In this document: piece after piece, positions 35,431 through 43,551 of the stretch | Numbering within the stretch: the stretch's first letter is position 1 | Layout: each line of letters starts with the position of its first letter | DNA from: an uncultured Candidatus Saccharibacteria bacterium | GTDB taxonomy: Bacteria > Patescibacteriota > Saccharimonadia > Saccharimonadales > Saccharimonadaceae | DNA: 64,000 nucleotides | Assembly (NCBI GenBank): GCA_947090635.1 | Contig: CAMUOM010000001.1 | Span: 120,438-184,437 of the forward strand | Direction: 5' to 3' | Position numbers and translations under genes: made by a program | Notes under the pieces: model-generated | Told to the model about the DNA's origin: nothing | Databases searched by the model: none | Seen by the model: the letters and a program-made list of their open reading frames with translations, nothing else

Positions 35431-36160
35431 TATTATCCTCCCGTAAAACGTGTTCCAACATTCGCCCCGCCTCCAAAACTAACATCATCACCCGCGCATA
35501 ACTTTGGCGCGTAGGCCCTAGCACGCCAATGTAGCTATGGTCTGAATACGGCGAATTAAATCGACTAATTATTAATGACGAGCCACTGTCACGACCAATT
35601 GGATTCTCTGAACCAATAAATACATTCAGTACATCATTCGGGGCAGTTTCCCTGAGCCACGGTTCCAGATTATCCAGTAGCGACGCCACTGAACGTACAT
35701 GGTCACCGTTTTCAAACTCTGGCTGCGAGAATAGATTACTGATACCAGACATATACAATTGCTCCCCAATAGTAGCTATACCCAGATTATGCGTCGCTTC
35801 CACGAGAGAATCTACTGCCGCCCGAATCGCCAAATCAGCCCTGTCGGGTGATGCCATAACCCGCGCTCGAATCGCCTTAGCCTGACGCTGCTCTTTTGTA
35901 TTGTTGCTACGCACCATCGCACCAGTCTCAACAATACTATTAACATACAAACGATACCCCTTATCGGTTGGTATACGTCCAGAAGAAGTATGGGTATGCT
36001 TGAGATATCCCATCTTTTCTAGTTGTGCCATCTCGCTGCGCATGGTAGCTGGCGACACGTCAAACAACTTAGCTAGGAGCACACTGCCCACTGGAACAGC
36101 TAGCTCAGCGTACTGCTCCACCATAGCTTTCAAAATCCGCGCTTGGCGCTCAGTCATCAT
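35417..36160 (-). CDS. hrcA: Heat-inducible transcription repressor HrcA, short form
   Basis: HrcA represses class I heat-shock genes by binding CIRCE. The 247-residue product has the N-terminal winged helix (TERQARILKAMVEQYAELA, then SPATMRSEMAQLEKMGYL and SSGRIPTDKGYRLYV) and the family C-terminal end IGVLGPTRQSYARVM. Typical HrcA is about 340 residues, so roughly 90 residues of the central region appear to be missing while both ends are kept. The ATG lies 6 nt after its -10 box, so the mRNA should be leaderless. Its own CIRCE implies autorepression. Confidence 0.93.
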   Translation of the reverse strand: MMTERQARILKAMVEQYAELAVPVGSVLLAKLFDVSPATMRSEMAQLEKMGYLKHTHTSSGRIPTDKGYRLYVNSIVETGAMVRSNNTKEQRQAKAIRARVMASPDRADLAIRAAVDSLVEATHNLGIATIGEQLYMSGISNLFSQPEFENGDHVRSVASLLDNLEPWLRETAPNDVLNVFIGSENPIGRDSGSSLIISRFNSPYSDHSYIGVLGPTRQSYARVMMLVLEAGRMLEHVLREDNNEAR

Positions 36161-36166
36161 ACCTAT

Positions 36167-36195
36167 ATGATAATGCTTTGGCGCTCTAATGTCAA
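36167..36195 (-). promoter_or_regulatory. hrcA promoter, leaderless and CIRCE-overlapping
   Basis: TTGACA (36195-36190), a 17-nt spacer, TATCAT (36172-36167), then 6 nt and the ATG at 36160. The full consensus spacing makes this the best-supported leaderless promoter in the window. Confidence 0.85.
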
Positions 36196-36204
36196 GAGTG
36201 CCAA
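36178..36204. promoter_or_regulatory. CIRCE operator upstream of hrcA
   Basis: TTGGCGCTC, a 9-nt spacer and GAGTGCCAA; one change from the perfect palindrome. It begins one base after the stop codon of the upstream membrane-protein gene. Confidence 0.9.
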
Positions 36205-36205
36205 A

Positions 36206-36592
36206 TTAGTTGTGCGTTGGCTGCGAACTGCCGTCATTGCTGCCACCATTGTCACTATCGGTAATACCCAGGTTCTCGTCGTCTAGCTGTTCAGCATTAA
36301 AATTACCTAGGTTCTTTAGCTCACGTTGGTATTTGTCAATTCGCGCGTCAAAATCTTTCAGAGCCGCCGCGTCAAGCGCGCCAGTCGAACCAAATGGGTG
36401 GTCGTCCGCTTCCTTCTTTACTTGCGAACGTACTTTCTCATAGCCTGGTCGGCTAAGGTCAAGCTGAATTGCGCCACTAACCTGATATATTCGAAGACTA
36501 ATTGAGGTCATTATTATCGTAATAACAATGCATAGTAAGATAAAGCAGCTTAGACGATGCCGCGCCACCAAAGCTTGCGCCTTATTTAACAT
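36206..36592 (-). CDS. Small bitopic membrane protein of unknown function
   Basis: A 128-residue protein with one N-terminal membrane helix (LSCFILLCIVITIIMTSISL, about 15-35) and a polar outside part ending in a low-complexity Gly/Ser/Asp/Asn tail. No family recognised. Its start overlaps the end of the upstream secreted-protein gene by 11 nt, so the two are likely partners. Confidence 0.6.
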   Translation of the reverse strand: MLNKAQALVARHRLSCFILLCIVITIIMTSISLRIYQVSGAIQLDLSRPGYEKVRSQVKKEADDHPFGSTGALDAAALKDFDARIDKYQRELKNLGNFNAEQLDDENLGITDSDNGGSNDGSSQPTHN

Positions 36593-37088
36593 CTAGCCTC
36601 TTTCGCACCGCGTTAAACTCATCAATATAATCATGAAACAACTTATCTAGCGTGTCTACGCTTTGCTTTAGCTTACTACGCTTATCGCGCAGTTTAGTTA
36701 AGCCACTATAAAAGTCGTCCGGATTAGACCGGCAATCCATACCAACTAAATTAGTTAAATCGCCATCATAATCACTGTATAGCGACCGAAAATCTTTCAG
36801 TTCGTTACTGTAATCATCCGTAATACTTGCTAGTTTGGTTGACGATAAACGATTCACCGAAACACGGGCATTCATCGCAAAAAATAAGTCGTTTAATTCG
36901 TTGTAGACACGCCCGCGGTTAATTCTCAACGCCGCATCGGTTTTTTCAATCTGCGACAACATCGACTGTGCTGAGGTGCAGCTCACTTTTATCACATCTT
37001 GGCTTGGCGCTGCTACAACTGGCAATGTTAACAAGGTTACAGCCAAGGCCGCAACAAACATACTTAATAAAATTGCCGTTCGCTTCAT
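36582..37088 (-). CDS. Predicted secreted helical protein of unknown function
   Basis: A 168-residue protein with a signal peptide (MKRTAILLSMFVAALAVTLL then LPVVAAPSQ, likely cut after the Ala-Ala-Ala-like site), then an all-helical charged domain with two cysteines that could form a disulfide. No family recognised. The ATG at 37088 is preferred: it starts the signal peptide and lies 7 nt after a TATAAT at 37096-37101. The upstream in-frame ATG would precede the -10 box region and is unlikely. Confidence 0.65.
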   Translation of the reverse strand: MKRTAILLSMFVAALAVTLLTLPVVAAPSQDVIKVSCTSAQSMLSQIEKTDAALRINRGRVYNELNDLFFAMNARVSVNRLSSTKLASITDDYSNELKDFRSLYSDYDGDLTNLVGMDCRSNPDDFYSGLTKLRDKRSKLKQSVDTLDKLFHDYIDEFNAVRKRLDVK

Positions 37089-37095
37089 ATTTTCT

Positions 37096-37101
37096 ATTAT
37101 A
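37096..37101 (-). promoter_or_regulatory. -10 box, near-leaderless promoter of the secreted-protein gene
   Basis: TATAAT on the minus strand, 7 nt before the ATG at 37088. It is divergent from the nuclease promoter at 37127-37132. Confidence 0.55.
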
Positions 37102-37126
37102 TAATACATATAGAAAATTGTCAGTT

Positions 37127-37132
37127 TATATA
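37127..37132 (+). promoter_or_regulatory. -10 box, leaderless promoter of the HNH nuclease gene
   Basis: TATATA with 6 nt before the ATG at 37139. Confidence 0.5.
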
Positions 37133-37138
37133 AAAATC

Positions 37139-37840
37139 ATGGAACAGCATTCAGCCCAATATCACCAACGCCGCCGCATTTGGTATGCCGCCATCGCCAT
37201 ACTTATTATGTACATAATTTTTGCACTCATTTATAGCTACTGGCCCGATTTTAATAAATATGATCATGCTAAAAGTTTTGACTTATCAGCGCAAAATTTA
37301 CTTGAGCATTTGCCCGTAAAACCGCTTGATAGTAGCAAAAAATATGATCGTAAAAAATTTGGCCATGGTTGGCAGCCATGGGGAAAGTGCAATACAAGAC
37401 AGCGAATTTTACAGCGCGACCTCACAGACAAGACGCTTGATGGCTGTCATGTCATAGCTGGCAAATTATACGACCTCTATACTGGAAATTTTATGATCAT
37501 AAAAAATAAGGCTGAGATGCACAAAAATGTACAAATTGATCATGTTGTCGCCCTTGCTAATGCTTGGCAAACTGGCGCCGCAGAACTATCGCCCGCACGC
37601 CGACAAGAACTTGCCAACGACGACTTGGAACTGTTAGCCGTTAGTAGCAAAAGCAACTTACAGAAGTCTAGTAGCGATGCCAACCAATGGCTGCCCACCA
37701 ACATCAAATTCCGCTGCGCTTATGTAGCACGCCAGATTGCCGTAAAAATCCGCTACCATCTATGGGTAACCGCTGCCGAAAAAGCCACTATGAAAAAAAT
37801 AATCGGACACTGCCCTATGCTAGCAGTGCCCGAACACTAA
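37139..37840 (+). CDS. Membrane-anchored HNH nuclease (DUF1524/GmrSD C-terminal-like)
   Basis: A 233-residue protein with one N-terminal membrane helix (WYAAIAILIMYIIFALIYSYW) and an outside nuclease domain. Residues in QIDHVVALANAWQTGA give the metal-binding His-Asp/His core of HNH; NDDLELLAVSSKSNLQKS and NQWLPTN complete the DUF1524-type pattern. Several cysteines suit an extracytoplasmic location. Likely role: degrading external DNA or RNA for nucleotide uptake, or an effector against neighbours. The ATG at 37139 is chosen because it follows a -10 box; the longer frame would overlap the divergent gene. Confidence 0.75.
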   Translation: MEQHSAQYHQRRRIWYAAIAILIMYIIFALIYSYWPDFNKYDHAKSFDLSAQNLLEHLPVKPLDSSKKYDRKKFGHGWQPWGKCNTRQRILQRDLTDKTLDGCHVIAGKLYDLYTGNFMIIKNKAEMHKNVQIDHVVALANAWQTGAAELSPARRQELANDDLELLAVSSKSNLQKSSSDANQWLPTNIKFRCAYVARQIAVKIRYHLWVTAAEKATMKKIIGHCPMLAVPEH

Positions 37841-37850
37841 ACTCGGTTAC

Positions 37851-39113
37851 TTACGCCTTACCGAATAACTTAGAAACCTTCTTGACAAAGCCGAGGCTCT
37901 TAAGTGACAGTTTTTTATTGTACGAAATTGCTCCAATTTGGAACAACTTAGCAGCCAATAGCATTACTACTATAATCGACACTATCATGATAGTAAAGAC
38001 AATGGCCACATCCTGCATTGTTAAATAGCCCATGGCATTACGTACTAGTAGCGGAATTGGCGCCGTAAATGGAAAATACATTAAAATCTGTGCAACTAAA
38101 TCAGCCTTAGCTGTAATATATATGTTAAGCGCATAGAGTGGTATAAACACCAGCATCATTACAATTCCAGTATATTGGCTGGCTTCCTTCGCGGTCGGCG
38201 ACACCGCTCCCATACCAACTAGTGCTCCACAAATTAGCATTAAACTAAGCACAAAAATACCAAACCCTACGCCAAGCCTTACCGGATCAAGCGGAATCTG
38301 TGAAATAAATGGTATAATTCCACCAGCAAATTCAGGCTTAAAAATACGTAGTCCAGCAAACACTAACACCAATATGCCTACCATCTCAAAAATCTGCACA
38401 AATATCAATGAAATATAGGCCATAATTTTAGCTGAGATAAAAGTCCGGCTATTAATCGTAGTTAGAATAATCTCGGTAACACGATTCTCCTTTTCTTCGG
38501 TGGTCGAATTAACCATCATGCTACCGTAAACCGACAAAATCAGATAGAATACAACAATCAACGCCCCTGGAGCAATCATCTCAGCAATCGGGTTGATTGG
38601 CTTGCCATCACGATAATTCTGCGTATTATACCTCACGGTTGACTTTGTCATACTTGTCAAATTGTCTGACATACGACGCTTCGCACTCTTTGAAAGAATA
38701 TCCTTCGAAATATCCTCATAGCGGCCGCCTTCCATCATTCCAATATAGTTTTGGTCAATCGTAACCGGCATATTACTGAGGTTCTTAGGATAGTGAATTA
38801 CGGCATCAAGTTTCTTGCTCATTAAATCGCGCTCACTACCAGCCAAATCGCGCGTCAAATGTGCGCCCGTACCAGCAATATCGTCTTTATTGATTAAACC
38901 ACTATCATCAATTATCGCAATCTTGTACGATGCATTTCTAGCAGCTTCGATATTGTCGTGCGATGTTTTCTGGGAAAACACTGAAATGCCCGCAATTATA
39001 AATATAATGGCTGGTACAATTAGGATGCTAAGCCAAAACATCTTTTTCTTCATGGTGCGTATCATCTCAAAACGATACACTGTACCAAAATTATGGCCAA
39101 ATAACTTACTCAT
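37851..39113 (-). CDS. ABC-2 type transporter permease (NatB-like)
   Basis: A 420-residue integral membrane protein with an N-terminal helix, a long extracytoplasmic loop (about residues 45-185) and five or so C-terminal helices, the ABC-2/NatB layout. The motif STTEEKENRVTEIILTTI is typical of this family of Na+ or peptide/antibiotic exporters. The start at 39113 overlaps the ATPase stop (ATGAGTAA) and has AAGGAG ahead; the longer frame is not real. Substrate unknown. Confidence 0.87.
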   Translation of the reverse strand: MSKLFGHNFGTVYRFEMIRTMKKKMFWLSILIVPAIIFIIAGISVFSQKTSHDNIEAARNASYKIAIIDDSGLINKDDIAGTGAHLTRDLAGSERDLMSKKLDAVIHYPKNLSNMPVTIDQNYIGMMEGGRYEDISKDILSKSAKRRMSDNLTSMTKSTVRYNTQNYRDGKPINPIAEMIAPGALIVVFYLILSVYGSMMVNSTTEEKENRVTEIILTTINSRTFISAKIMAYISLIFVQIFEMVGILVLVFAGLRIFKPEFAGGIIPFISQIPLDPVRLGVGFGIFVLSLMLICGALVGMGAVSPTAKEASQYTGIVMMLVFIPLYALNIYITAKADLVAQILMYFPFTAPIPLLVRNAMGYLTMQDVAIVFTIMIVSIIVVMLLAAKLFQIGAISYNKKLSLKSLGFVKKVSKLFGKA

Positions 39114-39861
39114 CGTCTTTGTCTCCTTCGTAAACTTTAATAAATACATCGCGAAGCGACTTTTCGCCATATTTATGCTCAACTTCCTCTGGTGTACCAT
39201 AGGCCTCGGCCACGCCGTTCTTTAATAACAATACACGGTCGCAAAGATGTTCCACATCTTCCATCTGGTGGCTAATCATGACAATGGTAGCGCCGCGTTC
39301 CCTGCTCTCCATAATAAGTTGCATTAGCAGCTTGCAGTTCACTGGGTCAAAACCCTTAGTCGGCTCATCTAGCACCAATAACTCTGGGTCGTTCATTAAA
39401 GCAACGCCGAGCTGAATTTTTTGCTGCTGGCCACCACTCAATTTATCAAGACGCGTATTGGCATACTCGGTCATCTTAACACGCTCTAGATATTGCTTGA
39501 TGTACTGATTGGCCTCCTGACGCGACATACCTTTTAGCTGACCAAGAAATCGCATAGCATCAGCTACCGTCTCTTTACGATACAGTCCCCGCTCCTCCGG
39601 CAAATAGCCCAATTTAATACCGCTATCAACCCTATATGGAGCACCATCTACCAACAATTCGCCCGAAGTTGGTTTGTAAACGCCGAACAGTGCGCGCAAC
39701 GTTGTAGTCTTACCGCTACCGTTACTACCAAGTAGTCCAAATACTTCGCCACGCTTAATCTCAAACGACAAATCCTTAATAACATGTTTGTCGCCAAAAT
39801 CCATTTTAAAATGCTTAACAGTGATAACATCACTCTTGTCAGCAGCTCGGGATTCTACCAT
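39106..39861 (-). CDS. ABC transporter ATP-binding protein
   Basis: A 251-residue ABC ATPase with Walker A LLGSNGSGKTTTL, the signature LSGGQQQKIQLG, Walker B LLVLDEPTKGFD and the H-loop MISHQMEDVEHLC. It pairs with the overlapping ABC-2 permease gene to form an exporter of the NatAB/antibiotic-resistance type. The Q-loop and D-loop residues look intact, so it should be active. Confidence 0.93.
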   Translation of the reverse strand: MVESRAADKSDVITVKHFKMDFGDKHVIKDLSFEIKRGEVFGLLGSNGSGKTTTLRALFGVYKPTSGELLVDGAPYRVDSGIKLGYLPEERGLYRKETVADAMRFLGQLKGMSRQEANQYIKQYLERVKMTEYANTRLDKLSGGQQQKIQLGVALMNDPELLVLDEPTKGFDPVNCKLLMQLIMESRERGATIVMISHQMEDVEHLCDRVLLLKNGVAEAYGTPEEVEHKYGEKSLRDVFIKVYEGDKDDE

Positions 39862-39906
39862 TTTTATCCTTTCTTTACCTAGTTGACTGGCAACTAATAT
39901 ACTTTA

Positions 39907-40740
39907 TTATACTATTTTTTTTAGACCAAGCAATACCTTGTCTAAAGCGCTCTTCAACGTCTCATACTTTACGGCACCATCTAGCTTCTTGCCATTAATG
40001 TATACCGATGGCGTGCCATTTACCCCCATGCGACGACCGAGTGCGCAGTCTCGCTCAATCTTTGCTTTTACACCATTTGTCTGCGCATTAACAAACTCAG
40101 CATTAAATTTATCAGCGTCCAAGCCTGACTGCTTTGCGTAATCCGTCAAAGTCTTATTGCGTGTTGCTGAATCAACCGCATAACTTACCCACATATCGTT
40201 CTGAAACAGCAAGTCATGCATCTTCCAAAATGCTTGATTGCCACCCAGTTTTGCGGCCGTCTCACCCGCAATTAGCACCGTATCAGAGTTCGGATATGAC
40301 AAGCTGAAGTTACGATAAATAAACCTCACACGGTCACCATATTCTTGATGAATCTTGTCAACATAGCTATGCACCGCCTGACAATGAACACAAGCAAAGT
40401 CCTCGTATTCAATTACGGTCACTTTGCTATCCAATTTGCCCTTGATGTGATCTGGAATAACCTTATTAGCCTCATCTTGTGCCATCTCTTTACCGGTCAA
40501 ATCTTTAAACGCCGCCTTTACTTTATCTACTGTAATAGGGTGCTGTGGGTCTAGCTTATCCGCCAATACCTTCATATCAACACGCCGCGTAGTATTAGAA
40601 GTATCTTTAACGTCAAACTGGCCTTCACCTGGCTTCGGCTGCGAACTCTTATACCAAAACAGACCAACAAATACCAATACTACTACTACAATCAGCACAA
40701 ACGCTAAGCGCATGCTGCCTAATTCATTATCTCTTCTCAC
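39907..40740 (-). CDS. Membrane-anchored DsbA-like thioredoxin-fold protein
   Basis: A 277-residue protein with a membrane anchor (LAFVLIVVVVLVFVGLFW) and an outside DsbA-fold domain. The active site is CVHC in YEDFACVHCQAVHSYV, and the cis-proline loop is GVNGTPSVYINGKK. It likely introduces or shuffles disulfides in exported proteins, and many exported proteins here contain paired cysteines. Of the possible starts, GTG 40740 has GGAGG at 5 nt and is preferred to the TTG at 40752. Confidence 0.87.
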   Translation of the reverse strand: MRRDNELGSMRLAFVLIVVVVLVFVGLFWYKSSQPKPGEGQFDVKDTSNTTRRVDMKVLADKLDPQHPITVDKVKAAFKDLTGKEMAQDEANKVIPDHIKGKLDSKVTVIEYEDFACVHCQAVHSYVDKIHQEYGDRVRFIYRNFSLSYPNSDTVLIAGETAAKLGGNQAFWKMHDLLFQNDMWVSYAVDSATRNKTLTDYAKQSGLDADKFNAEFVNAQTNGVKAKIERDCALGRRMGVNGTPSVYINGKKLDGAVKYETLKSALDKVLLGLKKIV

Positions 40741-40782
40741 AATATCCTCCAAATAACATTATTACTAGTATAGCATAAATGC

Positions 40783-40788
40783 TATAAT
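40783..40788 (+). promoter_or_regulatory. Extended -10 box of a leaderless promoter for the CBS protein
   Basis: TGC-TATAAT with 6 nt before the ATG at 40795. Confidence 0.7.
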
Positions 40789-40794
40789 AATATT

Positions 40795-41679
40795 ATGTCT
40801 ATTATCTTCATCATCTTGATTACCATATTATCGACTGCGTTATCAAGTGTTAACTTTGCCCCTAGTTTAAGTGATTTTGAAATCAAACGGCTCGGCAAAA
40901 CTAACAAGAAATATCAAGACGTCGCCCGCTTCATTCATGTCTACCCGACGTTCTATCTATTCTTAAAGTTTATTCATATCTGTTTAATTATTATCCTAAC
41001 CAGTATTGCCGCCCGTAGCTACGGTATCATCACTGGTTCAATTTTAGCGGGTGCACTAATTACTCTGTCTGAGTTGCTTGGCAATAAAATTTCACCTGTC
41101 ACTACTGTGCTATTAGCTGACCAATCTAAATTCGTCAATCACTACTTTAGTTGGACTGAATTTTTGCGCCCACTAACCGTCGAACCGCCAAAACCACGTG
41201 TTGCCTCAACTGATGAACTCAGCCATCTCATTGAGGACAGCAAACTAAATATTGATCTCAAGCAAGAACTGGTCCAAACACTACTAAACAACCAACAAAC
41301 CGCTCAAGACTGCATGCATCCTTGGACAGAGGTAGTAAAACTAAAACAGCGCGACCGCTTGACGCCAAAAGCACTAGACGACCTATTTAAGAGTAAACAG
41401 GGCGTCTTCCCCGTACTAAAAAACGATGAGGTTGCTGGATTAATCTACCTTAGTGACGTCTCAATTGTAGCGCAAAGCGAAAAATCTATTTCAGACTATC
41501 TACGAAACGACGTACTCTATGTTGCAGCCGACGAACCGCTTAAATCAGTAATCAACAAGATGGCCGCCAGCGAACTAACTATTGCCATCGTAAAGCACGA
41601 TGAAACAATTGTTGGCCTAGTAACGCTAGATAGTATTGTCAATCCCGTCTGCGCCAACCTAAAATGTGGTAAAATATAA
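40795..41679 (+). CDS. CNNM/CorC-like membrane protein with CBS domain pair
   Basis: A 294-residue protein. The first about 110 residues contain hydrophobic stretches (MSIIFIILITILSTALSSV, FLKFIHICLIIILTSIAA, GSILAGALITLSELLG) like a shortened DUF21/CNNM transmembrane domain. The rest holds two CBS motifs (CMHPWTEVVKL..., VFPVLKNDEVAGLIYLSDV; then LKSVINKM..., TIAIVKHDETIVGLVTLD). CBS pairs bind adenosine nucleotides and regulate ion transport. The family is linked to Mg2+ homeostasis; the shortened membrane part makes this tentative. Confidence 0.7.
   Translation: MSIIFIILITILSTALSSVNFAPSLSDFEIKRLGKTNKKYQDVARFIHVYPTFYLFLKFIHICLIIILTSIAARSYGIITGSILAGALITLSELLGNKISPVTTVLLADQSKFVNHYFSWTEFLRPLTVEPPKPRVASTDELSHLIEDSKLNIDLKQELVQTLLNNQQTAQDCMHPWTEVVKLKQRDRLTPKALDDLFKSKQGVFPVLKNDEVAGLIYLSDVSIVAQSEKSISDYLRNDVLYVAADEPLKSVINKMAASELTIAIVKHDETIVGLVTLDSIVNPVCANLKCGKI
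41670..41675 (+). promoter_or_regulatory. Extended -10 promoter of aspS
   Basis: TGG-TAAAAT inside the last codons of the CBS gene, 31 nt before the aspS ATG. In contrast to other genes here, the leader contains AAGGAAAGG. Confidence 0.5.
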
Positions 41680-41706
41680 CCTAGTTACAAGGAAAGGATT
41701 ATTTTA

Positions 41707-43515
41707 ATGCAAAGAACACTAGCAATTGAGAGTGTTAAACATGTCGGCGAGACCATCAAAGTCGCCGGCTGGGTCAACACAAGACGCGACCATGGTGGCG
41801 TTATCTTCGTTGACCTTCGCGACCATACTGGTATAGTACAGCTGGTCTTCAACCCAGACGACCCAGCTATGTTTAAAGATGCCGAAAGCCTCCGTGACGA
41901 ATTTTGTATCAGCGCGGAAGGTCTAGTGCGTAATCGTGGCGCAGGGCTCGAAAACCCGCATATTCCAACTGGCACAGTGGAGGTTGTGGCTCAAAAATTA
42001 GAAATTTTAAACCGTTCTGAGCCTTTACCAGTAGCTACTAAGGATGAAGGTCAACAATCAAGCGAGGAAATGCGGCTTAAATATCGCTTCCTCGACCTCC
42101 GTCGTCCAAGTATGCAAAAAATGATTAGTGAGCGCGACCGTTTCTATCGTGTAATTCGACACTACATGGAAGACCACGACTTTACCGAGGTAGCCACACC
42201 AATTCTCGCTAACTCTAGCCCAGAAGGCGCACGTGACTTTTTGATTCCATCACGTCTTCGCCCTGGTCAGTTCTACGCCTTGCCACAGGCTCCGCAGCAG
42301 TTTAAGCAGCTGTTAATGGTTGGTGGTGTGCCAAAATACTACCAAATCGCCGCCTGCTTCCGTGATGAAGACCCACGCGCCGACCGTCTCTATGGTGAAT
42401 TCTACCAGCTAGACCTTGAGATGAGCTTCGTTGACGAAGGTGAAACAGTTCGTCAGACTATCGAACCGTTAATTCTCAATCTTGCGCAAGACTTTGGTGG
42501 CAAAAAGCTAGTCAACACTTACCGCTCTGCCGACTTTACTTACGCTAAACCAACCGACGTGCCGCGCATCCCATACACCGTTGCAATGGAAACATACGGC
42601 ACCGATAAACCTGACTTACGTTACGGCATGCCGCTAGTTGAACTAACTGATGCACTAAAAAATACCGGCTTTGGCGTTTTTGCTAAGGCGGAATGCGTCA
42701 AGGCAATTTGCGTCAAGGGCGGCGCCGCAATGCCACGCAGCCAAATCGACCTCTTCACTGAGATGGCACGCAAAAATGGCGCTGGTGGTCTAGCCTACTT
42801 GACCTACAAAAATAACGAGATTAAGAGTCCGATTGCTAAATTCCTCGCACCAGCTGAGCTTGATGAGATTACCAAACGCACCGAGGCTACCGATGGCGAC
42901 ATTGTCTTCTTTGGCGCCGACAAACGCGACTTAGTCAACAAGGTACTTGGCAAGCTCCGCATTGCATTCGCTGACTACCAAGGTCTAAAGCACGATGATG
43001 AAGTTGCCCTCTGCTGGATTACTGACTTCCCATTCTATGAATACGACGAGGCTAATAAGCGAGTTGACTTCGGCCACAACCCATTCTCGATGCCACGTGG
43101 CGGCTTAAAGGCGCTTACTGACGCCAAGACCGACGCGGATAAGCTCGCGATTGTCGCCGACCAATATGATATGGTAATGAATGGCTATGAAATTTGCTCG
43201 GGCGCAGTCCGCAATCACAACCCTGAGATTATGTATCAGGTATTTGGTCTGCTTGGCTACAACAATGAATACGTCGACCAAAAATTCGGCGCAATGCTCA
43301 ACGCCTTCCGCTTTGGCGCACCGCCGCATGCCGGTTGTGCCTTCGGCATCGACCGCATCTTCATGGTCATGGAAAACACCGACAATATCCGTGATATCGT
43401 CGCCTTCCCGAAGAATGGTTCTGGTGTCGACCTCATGATGAGTTCACCGAACACCGTGTTCGATTCTCAGCTTAAAGAACTTCACGTTGGTATTGTCGAA
43501 ACCAACACCGACTAA
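41707..43515 (+). CDS. aspS: Aspartyl-tRNA synthetase (bacterial type)
   Basis: Class IIb synthetase charging tRNA-Asp (and tRNA-Asn if non-discriminating). The 602-residue product has the N-terminal OB fold (VAGWVNTRRDHGGVIFVDLRD), motif 2 (CFRDEDPRADR), the bacterial GAD insertion domain and motif 3 (GCAFGIDRIFMVM). Length is normal for the bacterial form. AAGGAAAGG precedes the ATG, and a terminator follows the stop. Confidence 0.97.
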   Translation: MQRTLAIESVKHVGETIKVAGWVNTRRDHGGVIFVDLRDHTGIVQLVFNPDDPAMFKDAESLRDEFCISAEGLVRNRGAGLENPHIPTGTVEVVAQKLEILNRSEPLPVATKDEGQQSSEEMRLKYRFLDLRRPSMQKMISERDRFYRVIRHYMEDHDFTEVATPILANSSPEGARDFLIPSRLRPGQFYALPQAPQQFKQLLMVGGVPKYYQIAACFRDEDPRADRLYGEFYQLDLEMSFVDEGETVRQTIEPLILNLAQDFGGKKLVNTYRSADFTYAKPTDVPRIPYTVAMETYGTDKPDLRYGMPLVELTDALKNTGFGVFAKAECVKAICVKGGAAMPRSQIDLFTEMARKNGAGGLAYLTYKNNEIKSPIAKFLAPAELDEITKRTEATDGDIVFFGADKRDLVNKVLGKLRIAFADYQGLKHDDEVALCWITDFPFYEYDEANKRVDFGHNPFSMPRGGLKALTDAKTDADKLAIVADQYDMVMNGYEICSGAVRNHNPEIMYQVFGLLGYNNEYVDQKFGAMLNAFRFGAPPHAGCAFGIDRIFMVMENTDNIRDIVAFPKNGSGVDLMMSSPNTVFDSQLKELHVGIVETNTD

Positions 43516-43520
43516 GCCAA

Positions 43521-43546
43521 AATCACCCCTCAAAGGGGTGATTTTT
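43521..43546. terminator. Terminator between convergent aspS and the TylF-type gene
   Basis: AATCACCCCT/AGGGGTGATT stem with a short loop followed by TTT and preceded by A-rich sequence on the other side, so it can serve both strands. Confidence 0.85.
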
Positions 43547-43551
43547 AATCT

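Noticed and set aside
36143..36151. CIRCE half-site TTGGCGCTC inside hrcA
   Set aside because: It lacks the partner arm at the right distance and lies in the coding region; likely chance.
36968..37138. N-terminal extension of the HNH nuclease gene
   Set aside because: It would be antisense to the divergent secreted-protein gene and lies upstream of the -10 box.
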